A stretch of 64,000 nucleotides of DNA from Pseudevernia furfuracea (GCA_022315425.1 JAIUPT010000024.1:496001-560000); one strand, 5' to 3'; positions 30,744 through 44,179 are shown, counted from the stretch's first letter. Numbers and translations: made by a program. Notes: generated by a model not told the origin, from the sequence alone.

Positions 30744-33212
30744 TTAGCCCATTCCGTAGGCGTAGTAATCGTGTTGCGGGCCCGTGTACCCATCATGAGG
30801 GGGGGCCGTAGAGTCGCAATGCATCGCCGGCGGGGCCGGGATGGGCCACCAGACGTCGTCGCCGCCCACCGGAGGCAGATCTTGCGCGTAACCGTGCCGG
30901 TACATGACTTCGGGCTGCCACTGGTTCCACGGGTGGCTGCTGTCCTCGGGGGTCTTGACCATGCCGGACCGGTCGCTCGGGCTGCTGCTGCCGTCGTTCT
31001 CCGACACGGTCAGCTGCGCGGTTCTCGCCTTGCGGAGCTGCATCATCCGGTCGAATTCGTCGACGAGGAGTTGCAGGAGTCGTCGGCTTCGGTCTCGGCT
31101 GCTGAGGTTGGGGGAGGCTCCGAAGATGTGGTCGAGGACGCGGTTGATGCGATCGGCGTGGGGACTGTATGGGTCGCGGTAGACTTCCATGAGGAGGAAG
31201 ATGCAATCTTCGTATTGGTGGTGTGCTCTGGCGTACCAGGCCCAAGGAGCGAGGTCCAGGTCGGTGTCGAGCTCGGCGCCGTACTCGCATACTGTGAGGC
31301 AGGATTGAATGAGCCTGTAGGATCATAAGTAATCGTCCAAATACTGGGATAGTCGCTACTGCTGGTTCTGTGGGAAGTGAGATGTACGTACAGTTCTTTG
31401 ATGTCGGTCTGCAATTCAGTCTTCACGTCGCCTTGCGAATGTCTATGTAACAATATCGCATCGAATCTCGCAGTCAGAAGCCGCCCGACAAGTTTGGCGC
31501 ACCGCTGGATGGGTATGGCATCGTCGAGATATTGAAGGTACTGGCGCTCGATGCGCACTCTCTGCACACTAACCAGATGCTGGACGTTCTTGATATCAGT
31601 CTGGCCATTTTCTATCGCTAAGCCCTGTTCGAAGATGAGTCTGTGCACCATATAGCACTCGTATCGTATGATAGAAAAGGTTGCATCCGTCCAGCCAAAC
31701 GCAGGGATCGACTCGTTGTTCGGCCGGTCGAGGGCGTCATCTTTGATGTCCAACGGCAGGGGCGTTTCGGATTCGTCACAGCGGATTCCTGGCTGAAATC
31801 CTTGAGCCTCTGCAGCAAGAAGGTCAAGGAAGCAGATCTGGTGCCAAAGCAGTCTTCGTACTTGACAATCGATAGGACCCACTTTTGGGCCACTTGCATC
31901 GCGATTGAGACCGGCACCCTTTGCAAGGCGGATGAGCGCTCCGATGTAGACTGTATGCGACCTAGAGACTTCTGCACGACACTGAGGGATCTGGCATATG
32001 TTAGACAAGTCCATTAGTCTTGATCCATGAGATTAGAGCTTACTAGGTAGATGGTGAAAGCCTGAAGGGTCTGTATCTTGACAGAGCTCATGAAATTGGC
32101 ATCGGTCAAAGCCTTCTCGGTCGCAATTTTGAGCCTGCCTACAAGCGTCTGTTGCGCGACGCCCAACGCATCCTCGGCTCGCGTCAGTGGCAGACTGACT
32201 GCGGCGGCTAGACAAATCGCGAGCAGAAGCGCTTTGAAAGACGCTGGAGGAGCATCAATGACCTCAAAATTCGGCATGTACTTGCGACATTCTGCCTCAA
32301 AGGATGGCTTGTGAATGATGTGAGCAAGAGGATCTACAGCGGACCAGTATTGGTAGTAAAGCAGACAGAGCTCCTTGTAAGATGGGAGCTCAATCCCGGG
32401 CTGAGGGAGAAAAGACTGCGGAACTGTTACCAGAAGGCCAGGTGAAGGTTCGAGGGGTAGAACTCGTTTGGCTTGAACAAAGGTGGGCAAGGTCCCTGGT
32501 TGGGCTGGATGCTGTGGTACAGGTATGCTATACGCAGTTTGGGCATTGTACGGGGGCACGCTATGATGTGTCTGAGAGAGAAGTGTCGCAATCTGCAGAG
32601 ACTCATGTTAACGCTGAGGTAGGGTCTTTCGTGAGATATCCTTCGCACAAGAGAAGGAGGTGTCGCCTAAGGAGAGTGGGAGGTACTCACTTGACTGGCG
32701 ACATGAGGTCTGAAGAAGCCATTTAATTTTTCCGTGATGCTAAGTCTCCCAACCTGCAGGACCATATCCAAGTGCTGGTCATCTGCGTCGTTGTCGTAAA
32801 GTTCATCATGCCAGCCATGATCGTTATGGGTGAATGGAGAGGTTTGGGTACGACCGGTATATTGGTTGGAGACGAATGATGGAATCGTTCGGCCGCCAGC
32901 TGGGGTCGGACTTTGCGAATTGGCTTCCCCATTTGTATTAATTGACGCACCCGGTGGCCACTCTGGGAACGGAAGATAAACGCATTCCCTGCAGAATCTG
33001 TTGCAGTTTTGGCACGGCCGTGATCTATTGCATCGCATTTTCCGGCGACGGCATTCAAGACAAGACCTGATGGCTCTTCCCCTACGATAGCCTTGATTTT
33101 CTTCTGTGCGAGGGCTGGTCGGGGGTGCTGAAGTCGCCGGGCGAGCTCTGGCAGTGGGCTTTCTCGAGGACATGATTTTGCTGGGATACTCTGGTTTCTG
33201 ATCGATCATCAA
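30744..33212 (-). CDS. Zn2Cys6 fungal-specific transcription factor, 746 aa
   Basis: Four exons (32691-33212, 32044-32592, 31392-31990, 30744-31314) join in phase across introns of 98, 53 and 77 nt with GTGAGT, GTAAGC and GTACGT donors. The zinc cluster lies at residues 51-77 with Cys spaced CX2CX6CX5CX2CX6C ('SCLECRRRKMRC'). A linker and a regulatory domain of the Fungal_trans type follow: 'YYQYWSAVDPLAHIIHKPSF', 'LQAFTIYLIPQ', 'HTVYIGALIRLAKGAGL', 'WHQICFLDLLAAEAQGF'. The C-terminus is Pro/Ser/His-rich. It is a nuclear DNA-binding regulator, probably recognising CGG-type half-sites. It is about 12 kb from the metabolite-cluster genes, so a link is possible but not shown. The gene appears intact although its surroundings are decayed. 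Confidence 0.92.
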
Positions 33213-35339
33213 GATGTATCGCTGTGTTTAATATGATGAGAGCGGAGAAAGCAAGGGTATCAACAAAGGCACCTTATGAAATGGTCGCAAGCTGAACCAT
33301 TTCAAGAAGGCTGTGTCGCTTCACAGACTCATGTGTGTCAGGCTTACGCTTAGCTGAAAAAAGAACCCTAGGCAACTTCCCTATGGCCATCCTCGGTTTC
33401 TCAGGTACCAATCAGCCTTCTCGCCCAGGGTCCAATTATACACTGCATGCATAGTGGCGTAGGGGGGTGCATGACCGTTGTTACTCGTGACTCGCGGACA
33501 GCTCGAGCCGAGGCGTGGGAGTATCCAGTCGGAGAAATCCATTCTGTAGGGATTTCAGGGATTTGGAATGTGACCCTATCATGAAACGCCCTCACTTCCA
33601 ATCATTGGGTGTGTTCATAGGGAATGTCCCGGATCATTCGAATTACTTCTAGGCTGAAGTATTCACACTTCCCTCATCCATTTTTACACCGTGCCACGTA
33701 TACGAGTAGCGGTATGCAAAGGTCATGAGAGATAATTGAGTCATGGGTCATCTTCGTGCAGCTCAGTCGATGTTATTGGAGAATAGAGGAAAAGGGGAAA
33801 AGAGGGAGGGGGAAGGGGAAGGGGGAAGGGGGAAGGGTGGGGTTGGGTGGCTGAGATTATGCATAATGCAGAGAAGCGTACTCGCATATAAGGGGGTGAC
33901 CGGAAAAGTGACCTGCTGCTGCATCAGAGAGTCGGGGTGGTCGAATAAGGCTGACCCTTGGCATTCACTATAAATCTGATGATGTAAGCTCCCGTTGTAA
34001 GCGAGGCTTAGCGCGCCTATCAAAACCATAAGCCGGAGAAAAGCGAGAATAATAGTAAAATAATAGATACTTATTTACTTCCTTTCTCCCGGGAAAGCCG
34101 TTAACAATGCTAACAATCCTTCACCGCTCCATTTCAAATCTAATCTTCTAATCTATCCGCAGACTTCAGAAATGCCAATGAGAAAAAGAAAAGAAAAAAA
34201 CTATCCATCTTACCGCCTGAAGATTAAGTTCCTTGGATTTGGTATTATTGCTCTCCCCTCTTTTCCTCTACCTAAGAGAGCAAAATGCCTCTCCCCCCCC
34301 TTACCCATCTCTCGCCGCTCAAATACCTTTCAGCCTTCATCTGGCTTCATAATGCTTTGTTCGTCTCTGAGCAACAATGATCAGCTGGGAAACAGAAAAA
34401 GAGCTGGGAAAGTCCCAAAGATCTCTGCCAATCGCAATCGATCGCAAGGAAGATCTTGCATTTATAGGGAATGCCGGACTGCATACTCAGGACTTGGGAC
34501 TTGCGTGTTCCCCTTACACGTGGAAGTTGCCCGAGGCAGCCAATCGCATCTTTGCGCTCCAGCGTCTATTCTTTATGCGCACGTATCAACAGCGGGAGTT
34601 TAATAAGAACTTCCAAGAGCGAAATTCTACGCCCTGATTTGTTGTTTTGTTTTGTTATCCCACGCTGTGCCTCATGCACGTCGTGCATCGGGGGTGACCG
34701 CTTTTTGATGCATTGAGTTCATGCACGCGCCCGAGGTTTGCTTTTGAGGCTGAGGGCCTTCTAGAAGGTTTCACCCCAATAAGACACCCCCGATGCGTCT
34801 TTCCGTCATGCGCATTTCGCTCAAGTTCTCTGCAAACAATGGGACCCTTGAACGTCTACCTAGTCCCTCGTTATCTAAAGTGTTGCCTTGTCCTGAACTG
34901 CGAGGGTTCATTATCCCCCCGAATCAATTTTCGCCTAGAGATCAGAGAAGAAAGCGTAAGTAAGGGGGGAGCAGAGGGAAAATAGATACGAGGAAAAGAT
35001 AAAAAATGGGGATTTCACAGCTCGAAGCTAGCCGATGTTGGCTTGGTGGAAAATTGTCGCTGATCCCTAATGATCAGCATCTCTTGCTTATGTCATCAAC
35101 GTGTTGCGCATCGCGATTATCCTTCGCAGGTGCCGAATGAGACATAAATGCACATATCTTATTGTCCGTTAGAGACTCTCCGATCATCAATCGTTCAGTC
35201 CGCTCTCTTTCTAAGGCACAATATCGAGATTGTGCTAGAAGATTCGCTTGTGAGCCTTGGCTTTTTAAACCTTGACGACGTGAAGCTTTTGTTCTTATAA
35301 AGATCAGTTATCTTCCTAAGACCCTTAACGAACGTAGGG
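33213..35339. other. Gene-empty stretch with dyads
   Basis: No coding sequence is recognised. Open frames of 60-143 codons overlap and have unprotein-like composition. It contains G/A-rich tracts (33780-33840) and the nested inverted repeats at 34674-34796. Confidence 0.5.
34674..34796. repeat. Nested inverted repeats
   Basis: ATGCACG-T-CGTGCAT is a near-perfect palindrome at 34674-34688. Overlapping it, GCATCGGGGGTG at 34685-34696 has a perfect 12-bp inverted partner CACCCCCGATGC at 34785-34796. A further ATGCACG lies at 34721. The role is unknown. Confidence 0.7.
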
Positions 35340-36110
35340 AGTCCATCGACGGCCGTCCCCAGTCTCAGGTTTCACAGCAGTACATCGTGTACCGAGATAC
35401 TCACCGGTCTCGTAGGTAACTTTATGGGTAGTTGATGCCATGTCGAAAGCGATCTCGAAGGCAACTCGAACTACGTTGCGTCTGCCGCCGGATGTGCTTG
35501 CCAGAAGGCCGAGCCTTTCGGGTTACCTTTCATATCTGAGGAAATCATTCTGTCCGCGAGTCTAGTCAGCAAAGAGGAATCTCGGTTAGGGTTTAGCGTA
35601 CCTTGACGTAGAATTTGTCATGAGTGCGGTTTCCATCGCTGCCTCTGTTTTGGAATGATGCCCCTGACGATCCCTCAACGCTCGGCCTCAAACATTCACC
35701 GAAACAATAAAGCTTGACATGCTCCACACCCCGGCATCTAGTACGGTAGTATTCTTAGGCTCTTCCAAACCCTCATAGCCCACCGGGATCTTCAGCTTAC
35801 CATCTTTGACATCAAGTTAGGCTGATCAGGCATGATCTAAGGTGTTCTTCCCACAAGGATATTGCGTCAGCTATTATGATTCCTAATCAGATCATGACCC
35901 GCGGAACAATTCCAGGTTATACCCAGGTAAACCCCGAGGGTGCAGCACAGTGTAATTACTTCGACTGACTTCCCGAAGTGTTAGTGTGGCGGCCGGATTG
36001 GTAAATTCATGATGGAGACGGCAAATGTAGACTTGAACACGCCGAGATTGTGATGAACAAGGGACTCGGGGTCGTAAATCACAATGCAGTAGCGTTATCC
36101 CCAACCAAGC
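35340..36110 (-). pseudogene. Decayed gene of unknown family
   Basis: Protein-like pieces follow each other on the minus strand but in different frames. 'YDPESLVHHNLGVFKS' (near 36070) is followed by 'DVKDGKLKIPVGYEGLEEPKN' then 'TTVLDAGVWSMSSFIVSV' (35700-35810). After a frameshift comes 'GECLRPSVEGSSGASFQNRG', then an apparent GTACGC...CTAG intron at about 35570-35605, and 'NVVRVAFEIAFDMASTTHK' followed by 'VTYETG' (35400-35480). Composition and order suggest one former gene with one or more introns. I do not recognise the family. Confidence 0.45.
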
Positions 36111-37879
36111 TCCACGCGAATCAAATTTTCGGCTTTGATCCGGACTAGTCTGGACGTCTTAGCGTTTGGAGGGGTTACAGACCGTTTATAAATTCCGGCC
36201 TTGGCTGCTTTGACTCTTTATCATTCCAAAGCCTCAGATGATAGCCACGTGAATTTCTTCACGTGAGACAGCTCGCGCACGGTCTTCGAGCTTACCTGAA
36301 GCCCATAGAAGTCTAGATGCGAGTACTTTGACAAGACGATTGAGGTTCACGTAGGCATACGATCTAGTTTTTTCGGAGCCTAGAGGAGATGATCGAGGCT
36401 AGCGAAAAGGAGAATCACAGGCTAGATGACGGTTGGCGAAAGAGTGCTATGACGTGGGAGGCCTGATGAGGAAAAGCATAAGTGGGCTGTGATGAACAGC
36501 TTGATGACCGAAATAAGTGCAAGGAAGTGCAAAGAGCAAAGGAGACTGGCTAGATGAAACGAGGGGTCGTACGTAGTGGCTTGGTTAGATGGTGGTCAGC
36601 TTGCCCCCCCGTTTCGCAAACTAAGACCTATTCGGAGACGTCTCCACTGATAATTGACCCAGGCGATTGTGACCACTGACCAGACTACTGGGAGGGAAGA
36701 GGCGGAAAGGATCGACGCTCATCTCCGAAAGAGCGGAGTGATAGACGGCACGACGGGCTGAAGCGTGAAGATTAGCAGGTGGCGGTCAGGCTGCAGGAAA
36801 TGACATGACGCGGAACGTCTCTTTTTAATTCAATCTGAGCGCACCTATAGGAAGGAGCGAAACGTTTTTGATTAAAAAAAGAGAAGATAAAAAAAGAAGA
36901 AAAAAGATTGAGGGAAAAATTCTCGCTGCTAAGGCACACTAGAGAAATGTTGTAAGGAGAGGTAATTGCCCCGCTTGATTCCGTAAACTGCACCGTCCAC
37001 CGTCGCATATATGCAATTACCACTGGAATGAGATGGAATCAAGGGGACATCTTTTGTGCACTCTCGTCTATACATAGCCGGTCCATGGCCTTCATGGTCT
37101 TTTTTATGTGCTTCAGAGTAGTCAGAATAGAAATATTAGCCCGAAAAAAGAACTAGGGGAGCTAGAACTATTAGATAGAGTATGGATCAGTGTTTACTTC
37201 TCCAGTCAACACCAAACAATGCTAGCGACCCTCAATCTCATCATCCATCGCGCAACTACATTCAACAAAGCGAAGTTGAAAGCTGACGTTTTAATCGCCT
37301 ACATGTTTCAATAGCTCATGGCCACTCCCACAATTAACGTTGTCTTCCACCATCCTACGGTCAATGCCCAATTGCTCAAGATACCCAGCAAGGCGCATTA
37401 TCTCGCCTCGTCAGACTCAAGATATGTGCTAGAGAACGACAAAGATACAGATCGGTTCGGTCCAGCTATAATGGCTGCCCTTCCAAATCTTGACTCGCAT
37501 TTCCATCTGCGGCCCAGCGGCTCCAGACCATGGCTTCATTTCCAGACACCACTACTTCACGCGCCAGTAACGGTCTGGGGTCCATCTTGTTGCATCCCCT
37601 GAAGATGAATCAACGCCTGCGAAGCTGTTTGATCACTCTTGGCCCATGATATCAAAGCATGTTGGACGTGCCTAGATCATTCCACATGCATCTCATGTTT
37701 GTCCTTTGTTAGATAGATCTCTTTGTCAGGCCATGGGTTATATACCCATGGACCGCCTCAATAGACCATCATGCTTTTTGCTATCACACCCCTGCACCTG
37801 CTGAGTTGACAAAGCATATGATCATTCGGGCTGAAAGAACAATCTCAGTCGCTCGAACATAGGCTAGCGGGCGACACAC
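36111..37879. other. Gene-empty stretch
   Basis: A 94-codon frame at 37318-37602 (plus) looks partly protein-like and might be upstream remains of the decarboxylase relic. Otherwise nothing is seen. Confidence 0.4.
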
Positions 37880-38470
37880 TCGCACCGCAATTTGTTGGCG
37901 GCACAATGTACAATGCTGACCTCGGCTCGCTCAACTATCATCGCAGGCACAGCCCAGTCCCCGGTACTATCTTGGGAAGGGTTGGAATATGCCGCAGCAC
38001 TGTGGCAAACGGTGACAAATCACGTGGCGGACTCGGCTATATATTAGCCTCCAACACATAGAATATAACTCATGCCTTCATCCTCCCACCAGGAATCTCA
38101 ACAGGAAGCATACGTGAATACTGGGGCATGCTACGATGTCACAGACCCTGACAGTTCTGTGGTGTATATCACGCAAACTAATATCAGGTATATGATATTC
38201 ATTAAAGTGGAGAAAGCCGACATTGGTCTAATGTGATTATTGGGTGTGGGGATGGGTGAATGTGGCTCGTGTGATACCACTGTCTCTGAGGGTCAACCAG
38301 TCAAGAAAGGTGATCAGCCAGGTATATTTTATTTTGAAGGATTCACATACGATCTACTCTTCAGGCTCGAGGGCAATGTCGACTTGGACCTGCATGGAGA
38401 AGAACCCGGTCTCGAGGCAAAGAATGTTCTCTTTAACGCCAAAATCGCCACTGTCACTATGTGTAGTTGA
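37880..38470 (+). pseudogene. Relic of a phosphatidylserine decarboxylase-like gene
   Basis: Fragments in several frames match the C-terminal half of fungal PSD-like proteins in order. 'FVGGTMYNADLGSLNYHRRHSP' (family: FVGG..., YHRWHSP) comes first. 'IFIKVEKADIGLM' ends in a stop, then a long in-frame piece 'GVGMGECGSCDTTVSEGQPV' and 'KKGDQPGIFYFEGFTYDLLF' carries the conserved KKGD and G-x-F-x-F-G-G-S/T block. The N-terminal region and catalytic C-terminus are missing or unrecognisable. Stops and frame changes make it non-functional. Confidence 0.75.
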
Positions 38471-41400
38471 CCTGCATTGGCAGCGTGGGACTTCTTGCGC
38501 TGTTGGGGCATGGGCTGCAATTAAAGCGCTTCTCCAAATCCTCGCAAATATGTTACACGCTTGTCGCTTGCTGTCATCGATCATGGTGGTTAGCTTGCTT
38601 GAGATACCATCACGACGACCCTGAACTCTTCGCTTCATCGTCGGCATCCATCACTGAAGATGAAGTCATCTTCCAGAAAAAATGTACCAACCAAAGGCCT
38701 TTTTGCCAACTTGCCTCTTTATTGTCTTATCAGCCAACCTACACTCGTTATCTGTGGCACGACCCTCTTCCCCCAACACTTGAACAGTCGCAAAACACCG
38801 CTTCCAACCCCAACAACCATCCGCACGATGACAAGACCTCCGACTCCGCTCTTAGCGACCTGCTTGCTTCAACAAAAGAGATATTCCGTATCCGAAGTGG
38901 GGTATTCCATTTGGATTTCATGACTTAGAGTGGCAACCAATCTAGAGAGTTCATTAAAAGTGCGCTGGAGAATTTATTGAAAAGCACGAAGCTAGGATGG
39001 GTGACGCAGTTTAGGAGCGAGTAGATGGTGGGGTTCACCGTTTGGGTTACCTGTGCGCTGGGGGAGCCTGGAAGGCATGGATTGACTGCTGAGCTGATTG
39101 ATTGAGTGAGTGAGGATAAGATGATTAGAACATTGAGAGGAAAGGAGCGTGAGGTTTTAGCAATGGTCAAAGCGACGGCGCATGCAATGTTGTATCTACG
39201 ATTTCCAGTGAATATTACTTGGCCATCCAGTCCTAGCCTAGCAAGCTGATTCTCTACCTCGATTCTTAGTATATAACAACCCGCATGCTCCAACAACCGT
39301 CATCAACAACAAAGGATGTAGGAATCCATGAGATCGTAATCAAGCGGCGTACTTTGACAGAGTATCGGTAAGGGTTCGGTTGTGATATGATACCTCATCA
39401 TCGAAGTTGCTTTGCAAAGGGCAGTGGTGAAAATTCAGGTAGCATTCACGAAAATATCAGTCACTGCTTTTGCTTTGAGCGACATGCACCATGATAGACG
39501 AAAGCTCACAGACCAAAGAGCGAGTGCTGGCGTACGCAACGGTAACCTGAATGAGAAACCGGCTGAGAAAACTCGCTCAAAGGTCGTAGAAGGGTTGCAA
39601 AAATTCGAGGAGGACGCCAGCAGAGGGGTTGGATGCGCTGCTAGTGCCCTTGCTATCTTTATCTAATGATGAGTTGTCTCCGATTGTTCAGAATGGTCAA
39701 ACCGAAGCTCTAAAGTTGAAACTGACGGCCCTTTCTCCGCGATTCGGCTTGTTATATCAAACCTTGTGAATGTCTCCATGTCAGAAGAAGAGAGCGGTGC
39801 TGCCGTCCGAGCGATTTGGCGAGTTGATATCTATTTCCAGCTCCTCGTTCTACATGGAGTAGATGGTATGGCTAGCGCTGATGTGATCATGCTGGTGAAA
39901 TCCCTGTGGTGGCCTTTTTGGGCCGTTCCGACCTTGGTCTTCGTCGCCGCTGAGGTCGAGTCATACCTAGATCCCACTGATAATAGCTTTAGATTCAAGT
40001 GCTGTACTGGTAGCTTTTCGAACCAGCCATCGAACCATTAGTTGACCTCAGCGTCCCAGCATCAGCGCTTGGTGGTAAAGCTTCATGGGTTGATTGTGCA
40101 GGACTGGCCAATTTTTGAGAATGAGAAGTAAAGGTATGGGATCAAGGAACTATCTTCGATTTGATAGAACCATGCTGAATCTCTTGAACCTGTGGGCCGG
40201 TCCATGAACATGGGCTGTACTTTCGAATGTGAGACAAAGACTGGTATGGAGGTCGATGCCATAGGAGCCGGCTTTCGGCTTACCGTGTTCCTTTCAGAGA
40301 TAATAAAAGATTCAGTACTCATAACGTCCTTCTCAGAATATGGCCCCCAGACGTCCCAGCCACCTTGTATGTCGGAAAAAATAGATCTTTTACTATAGAC
40401 AGTATTCGGTCCAAGAGACTTCCGGAGTAATCATTCTATCCATCTCACATACTTTAATAGTCCCCGTCGAACAGCATAGTTGAATACGAGCCTCCGGTCG
40501 CCGCAAAATCCGCTAGCCTCGTCAAGTGACACAGATCGCTACAAATTGGCAAACGGGATACTGAGGCATTGTGTGAGGGCACCTTGGGACTGATTTTTAG
40601 GTAACATAGAATCCCAAGCCACTTTCCGCCGAGATCGGTGGGTCAACGCAGTCGTCTCCTCTGGTTGAATTATGAATAGAGACTGGCACTTACAGGGTGA
40701 GCACAACGTCTAAAAGGCCGAACAAGGTAACAAGATCACAAATCTTAAAGGCGGCGATGTGACGAATGGTAGCTTCTTTGCGATCTACAACACCTTTTAA
40801 TCGAATGCCCTAGGGAATGTTGGACGAACGTCACAGAGATTTATTTCTACGCCAACATCTTTAGCTTCGTGACCACATATCAGCGCTTGGCAACACCATA
40901 TTCAAAATTGCGATCAAATCTAAAAAATCTGAATCTAAGTGCAGATCTCGTGACATATGGATACTCCTACGCCATTCTATTTCTTGATACAACGTGGCCC
41001 ATATTTGCGTTAATCCCCAACACGCCAGAATATCCTGTTGCAATCGCAATCGTTGCCTCACTATTTATAGCAGGTGTGGTGTTCACTTTGCCCTTCTTCA
41101 GATTCGCTACCTAGACCGCCGTGTAGCTTAGTTTGTTCACACTGTCAGAACCATTAGCCTCACAGATATTGTGGTCCCGCGCTCTCAGACTCTGTGGTCA
41201 AATACCCTAGCTTTGACAGCACCTGTCAAATTTTGCTACTGTCCACTATCTTCGGAGCCGTCATGTTTTCATCTGGCATCGAACTGGGCTAATAATGTTA
41301 AGTAATTTGAGCATTTCGGCTAAGAATTTTAGTGTGCCTTCTCTCTTGCCATCGACACCGAAACCTTTTCAGCGCTCGGCCTACAGAGCCGCCTTGGAGA

Positions 41401-43074
41401 GACTGGAAGAAAACGGTCCACCAGAGATCAATGATACTTCATCTCGCCGGATGCTTTGCCTCAGGCGACCATGAGCTTTTCAAATAGCCGGTGATGCTGG
41501 GTCAAATCTGTATTGTCACCCATGCGGCTCGGTACCATAAGGAGTTGGTCGACGCATCGCGGAATTTAGGCTCCAGTTTAGAACTTGAAACAAGTTTCTC
41601 TTTCTCGAGGACTTTGTGGTATTCTTTAGTGCCGTTGAACAGTCAAGCATATGTTGGAAGAACACTTGAGAGGAGGGAAAGTAGCCGCCCATTCTGATGA
41701 TACATGACTTTCGTGCCTGAAGATAGACGGCTTGACATCTGTCTTTGAGATATAGCAAGTGCGCGAGGCCAGCTCTGTTTATCACCGTTCGAGTTCGGTT
41801 CAGCCGTGACAACTCAAGAAGGAGATCATTGAGCTCCCTGATGTCTCTCGTTTTATGTCTGACGGTATTTCAAAACGGTACTGTTTTCAGACCCTCGCCT
41901 CAGTCTCAATTCTTTTCTTATCCTTATAACATTCAATATAGAACGCCGCGTTCAGTGAATGGTGCCACATCGTCATAGTATCTCACGGGTTGTTCATCTT
42001 TCCGACGCTTTATTGATCCGGTAGTTTCAACACAGCCCTTATTGGCTGTTGCAACCGCTCATTCTTATTGTCTTGCAACGACGTCGAGAGAGAGATTCAT
42101 CTAAATGATTCATCCAAATTGAACTCCTAGTATCGCATATCAATTTTCTGCAACTGCCGGCTCCATCGACTACCGCGAGGAGCATCTTCGAAAAGCTCCC
42201 GTCAAAATCCCTGAGCTTTTGATCGGTAGACTACCAACAGACGTGGCAGAGGTCATTCAGGCTTTTTCTATATCACTTTCAACATCACAAACAGACGATA
42301 TGGTATCGGAGTCTGGCCAGACGCAGATACTGGAGCAAGTCTACAAGCCTTCTCATGCCAAGTCAACTTCAAAATCAGTCACACGCAGTATTACGCTCTC
42401 AGCCGAGCCATCAAAGACGTTCGAATGGCACGTTGCTTACAAAACCTTACTACTTCCTTCTTCAAAACCTACCTCAAACGTATCTATGCCATACGACCAG
42501 GCACCTAATCAAGCTAAGCCACGACTCTGATAGAGATCCGTTCATGGATCATGTCGAAGGTCGCGTGTATAGGCCTCCTCGAACTGGGTCAGCGAGCTGG
42601 GTAGAAGACTGCGAGTCACTTACGCGTTAGGGCGTTTACAATGCGATGAAACCCTTCCTTCTGCATCAATTCAGCTAGAGAATCTTCACTTTCATCCCCG
42701 CCAAAGGTTGCCGATGAGATGAAATACCTTAACGCATCCCGCCGCATCTACCGTTACATCGCTGCCCGGACTTTGGCCAATCCACGAGCCATTCCATCTC
42801 CGGTGGTTTGTGTCAAAGGCTACAGTGGATGAAGGATAAACAGCGTGTGGATCTATGGTGGGATCCATGAGGTATAGGACCTCATGGCTAACAAGGAGCT
42901 AGGCAGCACGGCTGTATGAATGGGAACATGCATGGAAAGGACTAGACATCTCCAACATTTTGGCAAAAGAACGTGGATGCCGCCAAGAGAGCAAATCTCG
43001 CGAACCGCTTCCTCCATAGCTACAGGTAAAGGACTTCTCTGTCATCGCTTTTAAAAACTGTCTTAGTAACCTTC
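38471..43074. other. Long gene-empty, decayed stretch
   Basis: About 4.6 kb with no supportable gene. Isolated protein-like frames occur at 38467-38928, 39766-40041, 40869-41114 and 42219-42530 (all plus). None has a recognisable domain, and neighbouring frames are full of stops. The pattern fits old, degraded coding DNA, but I could not identify any parent family. Confidence 0.4.
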
Positions 43075-44179
43075 CAGAAGGCTCGGCTTCGATGTATGTG
43101 AGACTTTCAAAGGATGTTGGCTCTGGACTTGATGGATGTATCTAAAAAGGTGTCAAGCCTGGGTAGGCTGTACAGAGTGGGGGCTGGAGTCGGGATGGAT
43201 CCAGGGCATATAGGGTTTACTTGGAGAGTACTTGATAGATGGGTAAAAGAAGCGACACTTGCAAAAGCCCCCAGTTTGATGTAATTTATTCCAGTATCTG
43301 TCGTCCTGTGAGTTGACCGGAAAGCACCGATTCCTTTTGGGAATGAGTACGAGAACGAGATGTCTCGTCTAGTCTGTGTTGAGATTAGCAGCTGCTGGAA
43401 TTCCAAAGTATAAGAATGACCAACTCTCTCGCCTTTTCTAATTGTTGATACGTCCGATGCTGAGACTTTCAGGGGGACACTCGCAAAGATTCTGTAAGAT
43501 GGTACAAAGGAGAAAGTGGAGTCCATCTTTGGCGATGATGTCAACGCTGTCAACGATACCGATGACAAACTCCAAGTCACCTTCGCCAGTACAGCTCCTA
43601 CTTCAGCATCCTCAAACAAGAATCCGACGGTACCTTAGCACGTGGGTCTAACACCCCAGGCCGCACGTTCCATACTTAGGCGCCCCAACAACCCGGGCAA
43701 AACAATGGTGTTGTTGAACGCCATGGGCGCCTCGGAGAAGCTCCAAACCCACTCGAAAGTCTCTCAAGCCGAGCAGAAAGAAAGGATGCACGAACTCTTC
43801 GCCGACGCCGGCTAGGAAGCCCCACGTGTACTCGCCCGCATGGATGAAACGGACGACGTTTACATGTCGTCGAACGCCCAAGTCAAGCTCTCCAGCTGGT
43901 TCAGGGGGGCGTATGGGCGTCATCGGCGACGCGGCATATTGTCCCTCCCCCATCAACGGAAGGGGCACCTCCGTCGCTATCGTCGGCGCGTACGTCCTGG
44001 CTGGTGAGCTCGCTAAGTATGGGAATGACTACGAAAAGGTTTTCGAGGGGTACGAAAGCCTTGTGAGGCCGTTCGTGGTTAAAGCGCTGAAGCTGGGGCC
44101 CGGGGCGCCGGAGATTGCGAATCCGGAGACTGGGTGGGGTATTAGCGTGATACATGGGGTGCTGTGGTTTGTGAGTTGA
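43075..44179 (+). pseudogene. Broken FAD-dependent monooxygenase (copy 2)
   Basis: Pieces in family order include 'RLGFDVCETFKG' near 43090 and 'SDAETFRGTLAKIL' then a stop, then 'KEKVESIFGDDVNAVNDTDD' (43455-43570). 'QTHSKVSQAEQKERMHELFAD' and, after a frame change, 'MGVIGDAAYCPSPINGRGTS' follow, with 'VAIVGAYVLAGEL' (the GD FAD-binding motif) and a C-terminal helix region to a stop at 44179. Several stops and frame changes lie upstream of 43850. It is a second flavin monooxygenase relic, different in sequence from the one at 24.9 kb; the two do not look like copies of each other. Confidence 0.8.

Noticed and set aside
30708..31328. 206-codon plus-strand ORF
   Set aside because: Antisense of the last exon of the Zn2Cys6 gene, where a high-GC bias opens several frames.
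43107..43619. 170-codon minus-strand ORF
   Set aside because: The plus strand here shows flavin monooxygenase motifs in order, while the minus-strand frame has no domain.
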